From Carboxylicivirga marina (lineage in GTDB: Bacteria; Bacteroidota; Bacteroidia; Bacteroidales; Marinilabiliaceae): a stretch of DNA of 64,000 bases. The DNA lies in NCBI RefSeq assembly GCF_016612505.1, contig NZ_JAENRR010000014.1, positions 52,034-116,033 on the forward strand, read 5' to 3'. The notes under the pieces are model-generated. The model did no database searches, was not told where the DNA came from, and saw nothing but the letters and a program-made list of their open reading frames with translations. The position numbers and the translations under genes were made by a program. Positions 56,159 to 63,836 of the stretch are shown one piece after another (positions within the stretch are counted from its first letter, which is position 1; every line of letters begins with the position of its first letter).

Positions 56159-57622
56159 ATGGATTTTATTGAAAGTATTCCCCCTTTGGTTATCAACATT
56201 GTTAAGGTGGCTTATGTGTTTGCCATGCTTGCCATTGTATTTGTAGTGATGCTCGAAAACAGAAGCCCGCTCAAAGCCATACCATGGATGTTGGTATTAT
56301 TATTTATCCCGGTTTTAGGCGTTATCTTCTTTGTCTTTTTTGGACAGAATCTGCGGAAAGAGAAAATCATCAGACGAAAAGGCCTTAAGAACCACGATTT
56401 AATTAGTGAAATAGCCCACTCGCAAAGCCATAAGATATCGGAAGGTAGCATGGATGATATTCCTTCGATGGAGAATAATAAGAAGCTGATGCAGATGCTG
56501 CTTAATAACTCATCATCAATTTTAACCATTGGCAACCAGGTGGATGTATTAAATAATGGGCGAGCAACTTTCGATGCCATACTGGAAGCATTAAGAGGTG
56601 CTGAGCACAGCATTCATCTGCAATATTATATTTTTGATGAAGATGAGATTGGTAATCAGGTGCTGGACATACTCAAAGAGAAGGCACAAAAAGGTGTTGA
56701 AGTTCGCATGATAGTTGATGATGTGGGTAGCTGGGAATTAAAACGTTCTTTCTTCAGGTATTTACAGAGCTATGGCATTGAGATATACAGTTTTCTTACT
56801 GTGCGATTTCCATCTTTAACCTCCAAGGTGAATTATCGTAATCATCGGAAAATTGTGGTGGTTGATGGCGAGATAGGATTCTTAGGTGGCCTCAACGTTG
56901 CCGATCGCTATATAAAAGGCAATCCGGCTTATGGCATTTGGCGCGATATGCATTTGCGCATAACAGGTGATGCCGTCAATGCCTTGCAATCGGTCTTTTT
57001 TATCGATTGGTATTTTGTGAGCCAGAATGACATTGCCGACCCTAAGTATTTTCCACATAAAAAACCTGCTGGTGATAAGCTGGTGCAGATAGTGACCAGT
57101 GGTCCAGACTCCGATTGGCCGGGCATTATGATGGGTTATTATCAGGCTATTTCCAACGCCAAAAAGTATATCTACATCACCACACCTTATTTTATGCCAG
57201 GTGAAAGTGTGTTGATGGCACTTAAAGCATCAGCGATGGGCGGTGTTGATGTGCGGATACTCATCCCTGAAAAAAGTGATGCTTATTTTACGGCTCTGTG
57301 CACCAAATCCTACATTAAAGAGATGCTTCTCTCAGGGGTGAAATTCTATTTTTACAAACCGGGCTTCCTGCACAGTAAGATGATGGTGGCCGATGATGAG
57401 GTGTGTACCATTGGTACCACCAACATGGATTTCCGTAGCTTTGAACAGAATTACGAGGTTAATGCCTTTATTTATGATGAAGAAATGTCAAGGGAAGTAA
57501 AGGGCTACTTTATGGATGACTTAAATGAGTCGTACCTGATTAACCTCGATGAATGGAAAAAGCGTCCGCGATGGCAAAAAGCGAAGGAGTCGTTTGCACG
57601 ATTGTTTAGCCCCTTGCTTTAG
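56159..57622 (+). CDS. cls: Cardiolipin synthase
   Basis: 487 aa phospholipase D-family enzyme of the inner membrane. It has two transmembrane helices (about 8-65), and two HKD motifs: HRKIVVVDGEIGFLGG (first) and LHSKMMVADDEVCTIGTTN (second). It condenses phosphatidylglycerols to cardiolipin. It follows ribD with no clear operon link. Confidence 0.94.
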   Translation: MDFIESIPPLVINIVKVAYVFAMLAIVFVVMLENRSPLKAIPWMLVLLFIPVLGVIFFVFFGQNLRKEKIIRRKGLKNHDLISEIAHSQSHKISEGSMDDIPSMENNKKLMQMLLNNSSSILTIGNQVDVLNNGRATFDAILEALRGAEHSIHLQYYIFDEDEIGNQVLDILKEKAQKGVEVRMIVDDVGSWELKRSFFRYLQSYGIEIYSFLTVRFPSLTSKVNYRNHRKIVVVDGEIGFLGGLNVADRYIKGNPAYGIWRDMHLRITGDAVNALQSVFFIDWYFVSQNDIADPKYFPHKKPAGDKLVQIVTSGPDSDWPGIMMGYYQAISNAKKYIYITTPYFMPGESVLMALKASAMGGVDVRILIPEKSDAYFTALCTKSYIKEMLLSGVKFYFYKPGFLHSKMMVADDEVCTIGTTNMDFRSFEQNYEVNAFIYDEEMSREVKGYFMDDLNESYLINLDEWKKRPRWQKAKESFARLFSPLL

Positions 57623-57716
57623 AATGTTGTCGAATTGTTGAATCGATGATCTGTCGAATCGCTTAAGTGAAAAATCGCCGAATTGAAAAACGGATAATTA
57701 ATACTTTGGACTAAAA

Positions 57717-58490
57717 TTACAACGTCGACTTCACCGCTCCCCCTTCTAAAGCATATACCTGACCAGTTGCAAACTCCGCCATGGGAGATAATAGCCAGGC
57801 TGCTAATTGACCCAGGTATTTGGGATTGCCAAATTGCTTTGCCGGGATGCCTTCAATAAAAGCTTCTTTCGTCGTTTCAAAATCCTGACCCGTCATTTGG
57901 GCTTTTTTATCGATGAGGCGATTGATAGCGGCTGTATCATGAGAGCCGGGGGCAATCATGTTAAAATTGATGTTTTGTCCACTCACCTCTTGCGATACGG
58001 TTTTCATCATGCCCACAACTGCCAGTCGAAGGGAGGTGCTCAGTACCAAATTTTCATACGGTTGCTTTACCGATGAACTCTCAATATACACGACGCGACC
58101 ATAGTTCTGGCTTTTAAAGTGTGGCAATAGCTTTTGTGTTAGCTCCACTTTCCAGCGCAGTATATTGCGGTAAGCATCGTCCCAGTCCGACAGGCGCGTT
58201 TCTTCAAACAGTTTGGCTGGTGGACCACCAGCATTAATCAATATGCCTTTTACCTCGTGCTCAACAGCCAGGCTAATGGTTTTATTAATGGTGTCGGGTG
58301 TGGTCATATCGCCTTTAACAGCAATAAAGTGACCTTGGTATTCTGCAGCCATTTTATCCAGTCCCTCCTGCTGGCGGGCAATGCCAATCACCTTGGCACC
58401 ATCGTTCATAAGAGCTATTGCCGTGGCACGGCCAAAACCGGCTGTGGCGCCGCAAACTATGTAGGTGTGGTTTTTTATTTGTAAGTCCAT
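57717..58490 (-). CDS. SDR-family oxidoreductase lacking the YxxxK motif
   Basis: 257 aa Rossmann protein with the cofactor motif CGATAGFGRATA, NAGGPPAKLF (NAG), and a C-terminal PG-type tail (MIAPGSHDTAAIN). Where classical SDRs have S-x-Y-x-x-x-K, the segment reads IESSSVKQPYENLVLSTSLR, so the catalytic Lys is absent; relatives with KQPxxNLxLSNxxR exist. It may have altered or no catalytic activity. It is the last conventional gene before the cassette array. Confidence 0.75.
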   Translation of the reverse strand: MDLQIKNHTYIVCGATAGFGRATAIALMNDGAKVIGIARQQEGLDKMAAEYQGHFIAVKGDMTTPDTINKTISLAVEHEVKGILINAGGPPAKLFEETRLSDWDDAYRNILRWKVELTQKLLPHFKSQNYGRVVYIESSSVKQPYENLVLSTSLRLAVVGMMKTVSQEVSGQNINFNMIAPGSHDTAAINRLIDKKAQMTGQDFETTKEAFIEGIPAKQFGNPKYLGQLAAWLLSPMAEFATGQVYALEGGAVKSTL

Positions 58491-58731
58491 GGTTTGGAAG
58501 TTTCCTATATTGACAAATTAAGGCGGAAAAGGTTTTAAAGCTTACACCTGGGATAATGAGATAAGAAAAGATAAATATACCAGTGATTTCAACTTTACTC
58601 ACGCCAAGAAGAGTGATTATTGAGTAGTTTTATGTTTGGTCGCTTTTATATATAGTATATTAAAAAGCGGCATACGAAAATGATGAAAGCACCATTGCTA
58701 AGATATAAAGCATAGTGCTGTATATTGATTA
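58491..58731. other. Boundary region between the SDR gene and the cassette array
   Basis: No gene. It contains the promoter region of the divergent SDR gene. Its right end lacks the attC-like 3' arm (no CCATGCAGCC-type segment), so the first cassette boundary at 58732 is not preceded by a full repeat. Confidence 0.4.
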
Positions 58732-58740
58732 GTTGGGCGC
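58732..58740 (+). repeat. Left boundary of cassette 1 (attI-like or truncated site)
   Basis: GTTGGGCGC, the exact reverse complement of GCGCCCAAC at the start of site 1 (59267-59275). The upstream flank lacks the 3' arm of the repeats, so this is either an attI-type primary site or the remnant of a lost one. It is the only boundary that fits GTTRRRY. Confidence 0.7.
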
Positions 58741-58789
58741 AACCAAACCCAAGCAAACAAGTCCAAAAGAAAAATAGGATTAATCAAGC

Positions 58790-59287
58790 ATGAGAGAATT
58801 AGGTAAAATATTGCTAGTCATACTAATAATTGGACTTTTGGGGTGCGGTCTAGTGTTGGCTGTTCTTAGTCTAGCTTTTAGTGACAAGAAAGAAATAGTA
58901 GAACTGTATAATAAAACAGCCAATGAAAAAATTTATTTAATAGAGACTTCATGGGGAATGGATGATTCGCGAATGGCAATTGGATTAGACAAAGAATTAA
59001 AAGGCGGATTTGGAAACTTATACCCAGATAAATATCAATACAATGGCATGTGGTTTCAATACATTTTGTACAAATTCCAATCTGACACTCTTCATATTTA
59101 TGGTAATGACTTTATTAGTCCTGAACAAAACCATTTTAGGACACCAATAATACTACATGACTTAACTGATTCTGAAAAGAGGAGAATAGAGCATAATTAT
59201 AAAGAAAGAGGAATTAGTATTTTTCCTGAGTCAAAAGCATATATAATTGAAAACAAAACAATGGCAGCGCCCAACAAACCGCAATAG
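58790..59287 (+). CDS. Cassette 1 gene: small membrane-anchored protein of unknown function
   Basis: 165 aa with one N-terminal hydrophobic segment (ILLVILIIGLLGCGLVLAVL, lying at about 7-28) and a soluble domain of mixed strands (YLIETSWGMDDSRMAIGLDK, MWFQYILYKFQSDTLHIYGN). It has a Cys in the hydrophobic segment but no good lipobox. Family not recognised. The coding sequence runs into the recombination repeat: the codons for APN lie within GCGCCCAAC, so its C-terminus is partly defined by the site. Confidence 0.65.
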   Translation: MRELGKILLVILIIGLLGCGLVLAVLSLAFSDKKEIVELYNKTANEKIYLIETSWGMDDSRMAIGLDKELKGGFGNLYPDKYQYNGMWFQYILYKFQSDTLHIYGNDFISPEQNHFRTPIILHDLTDSEKRRIEHNYKERGISIFPESKAYIIENKTMAAPNKPQ

Positions 59288-59470
59288 TGCATAAGGGATT
59301 CTGTGCAATTTGGAAGGTTTGCGACTTCGGCGAACAACGCCAAATCGTTGATTTGACTTTAAAAATAAAATGAAAAGGTAAAACCCAACCCAACGCTTCG
59401 GCTCTCCAAAATTTGAAAGGTTAGTAAGGCCAAATTTCCCTTACACACCATGCGGCAGGCCGTTAGCGAG
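59267..59470 (+). repeat. attC-like site 1
   Basis: 204 bp, from GCGCCCAAC to GTTAGCGAG. The left arm CCGCAATAGTGCATAAGGGA pairs with the right arm (59430s-59456, complement CCGCATGGTGTGTAAGGGA). One extra A bulges from the left arm, and the A/C and C/A oppositions become T-G and G-T pairs on the bottom strand. A central palindrome CGCCAAATCGTTGATTTGAC lies at 59338-59357. Confidence 0.8.
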
Positions 59471-59489
59471 AATTCCAGAACAAATCATA

Positions 59490-59993
59490 ATGAATAGAAC
59501 ATCAATAGTAATAGTAAATAGAGTGACTCTTCAAATTATTTTAATTGGAGGGTATATATTATTTGGCTACTTCTGGATTGAAATTCTAGCGAAAAGTCTT
59601 GCTGAAAATTATTTTATTGATGCTTTCCCAATTGAAGAAACAATAATTGAGGAACTATCGATAAAAGACATAAAGAATCAAGACATTAATAAAATATTGT
59701 ATTCATACAAGGTCGGCAATGAAACTTTCACTGATGAACTTAGGGTTAATATTAAGGCGTTCGAAACTAAAGTTGGTCTTGAGAAAACAAATATAATTGC
59801 ATGCTATAATAAGTATTTCCCACAGTATAATTATATTAAAAACTGGAAGTTAACAGAGTATTATAGACTAATGTTTATAAGTTATTCATTTTTCCTAGGG
59901 TTAAATATTGTCGGAGATTGTATTATAAATCGAGACCATTTTATACGGAATTTAATAAAAATACTTATTAGAAATATAAGAACATCTCGCTAA
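59490..59993 (+). CDS. Cassette 2 gene: two-helix membrane protein of unknown function
   Basis: 167 aa. A hydrophobic segment (QIILIGGYILFGYFWIEIL, about 15-34) is followed by an extracytoplasmic-type mixed domain (ILYSYKVGNETFTDELRVN, KTNIIACYNKYFPQYNY) and a second hydrophobic segment (FISYSFFLGLNIVGDCII). The topology helix-beta domain-helix resembles DUF3592-type proteins, but similarity was not established. The TAA stop codon is part of the core sequence CTCGCTAAC of the next site. AT-rich like other cassette genes. Confidence 0.65.
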   Translation: MNRTSIVIVNRVTLQIILIGGYILFGYFWIEILAKSLAENYFIDAFPIEETIIEELSIKDIKNQDINKILYSYKVGNETFTDELRVNIKAFETKVGLEKTNIIACYNKYFPQYNYIKNWKLTEYYRLMFISYSFFLGLNIVGDCIINRDHFIRNLIKILIRNIRTSR

Positions 59994-60182
59994 CACGCTG
60001 CTATAGCGCATTTCGGGATTCGAGTAAATTGGTAAGTACTTAGCTTCGGCAAGCAGCGCCAAATCGCTGATTTGGCTTAAAAATGAAAAGTTAAAAACAA
60101 ATACAACGCTTTGGCTCAGCTCGGTTTGGAAAGATTGTAAGGATAAATTCCCTCACGACGCCATGCAGCCACCGTTGTAAAC
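59986..60182 (+). repeat. attC-like site 2
   Basis: 197 bp, from CTCGCTAAC to GTTGTAAAC. The left arm GCTGCTATAGCGCA pairs with the right arm GACGCCATGCAGC (complement GCTGCATGGCGTC); one base (T) bulges at the same place as in site 1. The central palindrome is CGCCAAATCGCTGATTTGGC. Confidence 0.8.
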
Positions 60183-60205
60183 AATACGGCAACCAAAAAA
60201 CTTAA

Positions 60206-60520
60206 ATGAATATGATTAAAAGCAATACTGAAAAGTCATTTAGAATAGCAATGGTAATTTTATTACTATTTGCTTTTACTTATTTAAATGTGTTTTTAAA
60301 AATCTGGAATAAGTTTCACAATGGAGAAATATTAATAGCCCTTCCATTCATAGCTACAGGAATTTTAGGGACTATTGGTCTGATCTATTCAATAAAGGGG
60401 CGAAAAGAGAATAGATCAATAAAGAAAGTAGTATCGGTCCTGATTAATGTAGGTGTAATTATTTTATTTATTGGACTAATGCTTAAAAATATCATTGACA
60501 TAACAAATGCCTTTAATTGA
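60206..60520 (+). CDS. Cassette 3 gene: three-helix membrane protein of unknown function
   Basis: 104 aa, almost entirely hydrophobic: helices at about 13-31 (AMVILLLFAFTYLNVFL), 41-61 (ILIALPFIATGILGTIGLIY) and 76-95 (VVSVLINVGVIILFIGLML), separated by short basic loops. No family recognised. It starts 32 nt after the cassette boundary GTTGTAAAC. It may be the only gene of its cassette if the short site at 60559 is real. Confidence 0.6.
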   Translation: MNMIKSNTEKSFRIAMVILLLFAFTYLNVFLKIWNKFHNGEILIALPFIATGILGTIGLIYSIKGRKENRSIKKVVSVLINVGVIILFIGLMLKNIIDITNAFN

Positions 60521-60558
60521 GTTGTTGCCTAAATATAATAGAAAAGAATAAATCACAG

Positions 60559-60633
60559 GTTTACAACAATGCGTGCATAAAATAGAGTGGCAGATGATCA
60601 TCGATTCTATTATAAACAATTATCGTTGTGTGC
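60559..60633 (+). repeat. Short attC-like site 2b within cassette 3
   Basis: 75 bp beginning GTTTACAAC, which again is the complement of the boundary GTTGTAAAC, then AATGCGTGCATAA as in other left arms, a hairpin (AAATAGAGT with ATTCTATT around a perfect palindrome GATGATCATC), and ATCGTTGTGTGC at the right. Its right boundary does not match the left end of site 3, so the cassette it would define is unresolved. Confidence 0.5.
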
Positions 60634-60703
60634 AGATGAATCAAATATGCTGATTATTTAACAACAAGACAACATACAAATTAGATAAACAAACCTTAAC
60701 AAA

Positions 60704-60916
60704 ATGATTGAAATTAAAGAAACAACCAAGCAGAATATTCAAAATAATAAGACCATAATAATTGGACTAAGTTTAGGTATGCTCATTGGAACTGGACTAG
60801 GAATATCCTTAGGAACAATGTTTGACAATCAACTTGCAGGAATCTTATTAGGGATTTGTTCTGGTTCAATATTTGGCGCAATAATTGGACTCGCATTTAA
60901 ATCTAACAAAGAATAA
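60704..60916 (+). CDS. Cassette gene: small glycine-rich two-helix membrane protein
   Basis: 70 aa with two glycine-zipper-like hydrophobic helices (IIIGLSLGMLIGTGLGISLG and LAGILLGICSGSIFGAIIGL). No family recognised; glycine-zipper membrane proteins are common in secretion and toxin proteins but also elsewhere. It lies in the same orientation, 70 nt after the possible boundary at 60625, and 8 nt before site 3. Confidence 0.55.
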   Translation: MIEIKETTKQNIQNNKTIIIGLSLGMLIGTGLGISLGTMFDNQLAGILLGICSGSIFGAIIGLAFKSNKE

Positions 60917-60923
60917 AAGTACT

Positions 60924-61120
60924 GTTTACAACACGCTGCAATAGCGCAAAAGGGGTTCGCATCAATTTGAACTATCTCAGCACTGGCAATCATCGCCAAA
61001 TCCTTGATTTGGCCTTAAAATGAAAAGTTAAAACTAAATACAACGCTTTGGCTCCGCTCAATTTGGTAAGAAAGTACGGTCTAAATCCCCTTTCGACGCC
61101 ATGCAGCCACCGTTGGTAGC
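60924..61120 (+). repeat. attC-like site 3
   Basis: 197 bp, from GTTTACAAC to GTTGGTAGC. Best-paired site: left arm GCTGCAATAGCGCAAAAGGG with right-arm complement GCTGCATGGCGTCGAAAGGG. Bulged A, then A/C, C/A mismatches on the top strand that become T-G and G-T on the bottom strand. Central palindrome CGCCAAATCCTTGATTTGGC. Confidence 0.85.
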
Positions 61121-61792
61121 TATTGAAAAAACGCAATGCAGTTAATATTTAATAAACGCATTAAAAAATATGACATGACCTTTAAGGAATTGGAAATTAA
61201 CATTATGAATTTAAAAATGCCATTCAGGAAACAGGCTTCTCAGTGTATCGGACTGACTGCGCAACGTAATATCCCGAACGCGCAATGGATTTTCCTGTTC
61301 GCTCAGTCGATTGTACCGGTTGCGCAATCAATTGTAACGACGGCGCAATGGATTTCCTCAAGCTCTCAATCGAATTCGTCAAGCTCTCAATCAATTTCGA
61401 CAAGCTCTCAGTTGATTTCGACAATCTCTCAGTTGATTTCGCCGCTTGCGCATACTATTGTAACTGATGCGCTATGATATGTAACATTGGAATAATTGAA
61501 TTTGACAGTAGAAAATAGCAAAGCAAGTCCTAAAGAGATTTGGGGATTCGATTAGAATTATGCAGACTGAGAAATATAGACGAGAAAAATATAAGCAACA
61601 GCTACCAACAATGGCTTATAAAGCAAAAGTGAGCCGACTAACTTTGGAAGGTTCGTAGCTCCGGTAACCACCGCCAAATCGTTGATTTGGCTTTTGAAAA
61701 GTAAAAGATAAAAACAAAACCAACGCCTTGGCTACTTAGCATTTTGAAAGGTAAATTTGGCAACAAATCACTTTCGCTTCATAGCCGGGACC
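61112..61792 (+). other. Cassette 4, containing a 21-bp tandem array and a repetitive ORF
   Basis: The cassette has one open frame on the plus strand (61136-61477, 113 codons), of which about 33 codons (a basic N-terminus) are non-repetitive and the rest is a seven-residue repeat (A-Q-x-I-x-x-x) produced by the 21-bp units. The minus strand and another plus frame are also open across the array, so the protein is doubtful. A non-coding 120 bp follows before site 4. Confidence 0.45.
61238..61489. repeat. 21-bp tandem array B (12 units)
   Basis: Twelve units of exactly 21 bp with starts at 61238, 61259, 61280 and so on to 61469. The units share [GT]C[GT]CA-A/G-T and then ATT (consensus close to GCGCAATCAATTGTAACGAC or TCTCAGTTGATTTCGACAAG). 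It shares period and the word ATTGTAACGA with array A at 16556. Confidence 0.8.
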
Positions 61793-61801
61793 GTTGGCGT
61801 G
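61601..61801 (+). repeat. attC-like site 4
   Basis: 201 bp, from GCTACCAAC to GTTGGCGTG. Left arm GGCTTATAAAGCAAAAGTGA pairs with right-arm complement GGCTATGAAGCGAAAGTGA: a different sequence from sites 1-3 but the same structure, with one bulged T and two bottom-strand G-T pairs. Central palindrome CGCCAAATCGTTGATTTGGC. Confidence 0.85.
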
Positions 61802-61841
61802 CATTAGATAGAACGAACTAACAGATAAAAAATAGAATAAA

Positions 61842-63833
61842 TTGGATAAGACATTAAAAACCCTACACCTCAGATTAGATTCGACTTCAAGGTCATTAAC
61901 TAAAAATGCAATATCCCAGTTGATAATTAAAGTATTATTCACTAGTGATTTACCTTTGACTATTAAAGAAATAGGTAATGGTATAAAGGATGTTTTAAAA
62001 ACAGCAATTGCACCAAATAGAATTGAAGAAGGGATTGAAAAACTTTTAGAAAAGGAAGAAATCATTTATGCCAAAAAGAAATATTCATTAAGCAGAAGTA
62101 ATAGAAGAACATTAAATAAAAGGTATGAGGATTCAACTGAGCGATTAGATAGGCTAGTTGAAACTTATTTCACACCTTTTCATTCAGATAAAGCATTAGT
62201 AATCGATTGGTTTTCTGATGCAACGATTGAGTTTTTTAAATCTTATTCGAAGGAGTGGATTTCCGATATTTGCCATAAGAAATCTGAAAAAGTAAAAGAG
62301 AAAAGCTCTGACATCTTTCTGCATATAAAGCGTAGAACTTTTAATAACAAGGATTTAGACAAAAAAGATTATGCGGTTCTTGTAGAGCGATTTGTTGATT
62401 GCATTATAAATAAAAAAGATGCAGATTTAGATGCTCATTTATGGGAGTATGGAACTTCTGCATTTGCAGCAAATTTGTTGCAATCATCAATCGGCGCAGA
62501 CCCAATTTCAATTGCAGCTTTTAGAGATTCAAAATGTGTATTAGATACAAACGTTCTAATGAACATAGGATTAGAAGCAAGTGAATATCATAATACAATA
62601 AAAAAACTAGATGGTATATTTAGCCAATTAAATGTCACTCCTGGATATTTTCATATTACTGAGCAAGAATATATTAATACCGTCTCAAATCTAAATAAAG
62701 AAATTCTTAGAAATGTTGAGAAATTTGATTATTCGGTAATAAAAGAAACTGATGACCATTTTATACAGTCTGCAATTAAAAGAGAGTGTTCAAATTATGA
62801 AGATTTCCAAACATTTTGCCAACAAATAAGTACTCCTCCTGAATATATTGAGTCTAAAAAGAAGATTGAAATTTTTAATGATGACCCAAAGCTAGATATT
62901 GCAATTGAAAATGCTCAAAATGACGAGAATAAGAAAACAGAACTCAATACAATATACAAGAATGTTACCCGAAAAGATAAAAGAGATGCGCCTTTAGTTC
63001 ACGATGTAGGTATAATTGCAGGTATTGAATATTACAGAAATACTGAGAAAGCCTTTATATTGTCTCAAGAAATCTCGGTTAATAAATATTCCCATACCAA
63101 GCCTACAGTCGAAAATTTACCTTTGGCAATTCGTTTAGATACTATAATTAGTATGCTTGCAATTGATAATGGAGGTACTGATGTTAATCCGACAGATTTT
63201 TCGAATTTATTTGCTGACATGATTCGGTTTAACCTTCAACCTGACAAAAACACCTTTAAAATTACGGATTTATCAAAGCTATTGGATACTGAACTGCAAA
63301 TTGAGCAGTTGCCAGCAGAAGAAGTTGTCAAAATTGCAAATTCGTTACACGGTAATATATCAAAAGGTTTATCTGATGATGAAATAAGTCTTGAATTAAA
63401 TAGAGAATTTCAAGAAGTTAAATTGAAATTTGTTGATGATTTAGCTGAAGCAAAAGATAGCTTATCCTTTGAGAAAAGTGAAAAAGAGAGACTAAAAAGA
63501 CAAGAAGCTAAAAGCGCAAATGTAATAAAAGGACTTTATCGAAAAGAGGAAGTTGAGAAAGTTGATAAATATATTAAACGAAGTAGACTCATCTTTTTTG
63601 GGGGATTACCAATCGGGATTAGCCTATTAAGTTGCTTAGGAGTTTATTTATATCAAAACGATTCAGAATTAAGCAACTTTCTTTCATATTGGATTGCTTT
63701 AGCTGTTAATGTTATTGTCTGGTTATTGACAAGTGTTTTCATTTCAAAGCCAATGATTGCAAGAAAATCAGCAAAACAGATGTTAGAAATTGAAGAAATT
63801 GTTGAAAGAAGATATGAAGAAGGAATAAAATAA
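61842..63833 (+). CDS. Cassette 5 gene: winged-helix/PIN-like protein with C-terminal membrane segments
   Basis: 663 aa, the largest cassette gene; it starts with TTG (the frame has stop codons just upstream). An N-terminal helical part (about 20-80, ISQLIIKVLFTSDLPLTIKE) resembles a winged-helix. A PIN-like domain follows: D235-x-N237 in KCVLDTNVLMNIG, acidic residues in HITEQEYINT (274-276) and D382/D388 in RDAPLVHDVGIIAG, the usual PIN spacing. Then a helical, Glu/Lys-rich coiled stretch (about 500-580) and two hydrophobic segments (590-650). A metal-dependent ribonuclease tethered to membrane is plausible and would suit a defence or toxin role, but no family was confirmed and no partner gene is adjacent. 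Confidence 0.55.
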   Translation: MDKTLKTLHLRLDSTSRSLTKNAISQLIIKVLFTSDLPLTIKEIGNGIKDVLKTAIAPNRIEEGIEKLLEKEEIIYAKKKYSLSRSNRRTLNKRYEDSTERLDRLVETYFTPFHSDKALVIDWFSDATIEFFKSYSKEWISDICHKKSEKVKEKSSDIFLHIKRRTFNNKDLDKKDYAVLVERFVDCIINKKDADLDAHLWEYGTSAFAANLLQSSIGADPISIAAFRDSKCVLDTNVLMNIGLEASEYHNTIKKLDGIFSQLNVTPGYFHITEQEYINTVSNLNKEILRNVEKFDYSVIKETDDHFIQSAIKRECSNYEDFQTFCQQISTPPEYIESKKKIEIFNDDPKLDIAIENAQNDENKKTELNTIYKNVTRKDKRDAPLVHDVGIIAGIEYYRNTEKAFILSQEISVNKYSHTKPTVENLPLAIRLDTIISMLAIDNGGTDVNPTDFSNLFADMIRFNLQPDKNTFKITDLSKLLDTELQIEQLPAEEVVKIANSLHGNISKGLSDDEISLELNREFQEVKLKFVDDLAEAKDSLSFEKSEKERLKRQEAKSANVIKGLYRKEEVEKVDKYIKRSRLIFFGGLPIGISLLSCLGVYLYQNDSELSNFLSYWIALAVNVIVWLLTSVFISKPMIARKSAKQMLEIEEIVERRYEEGIK

Positions 63834-63836
63834 CGA

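Noticed and set aside
61136..61477. Plus-strand ORF of 113 codons in cassette 4
   Set aside because: Most of it is a by-product of the stop-free 21-bp period; other frames are equally open. Kept only as a possibility within the cassette entry.
61238..61489. CRISPR-like array
   Set aside because: Units are contiguous 21-bp degenerate repeats with no constant repeat plus variable spacer, and no cas genes are present.
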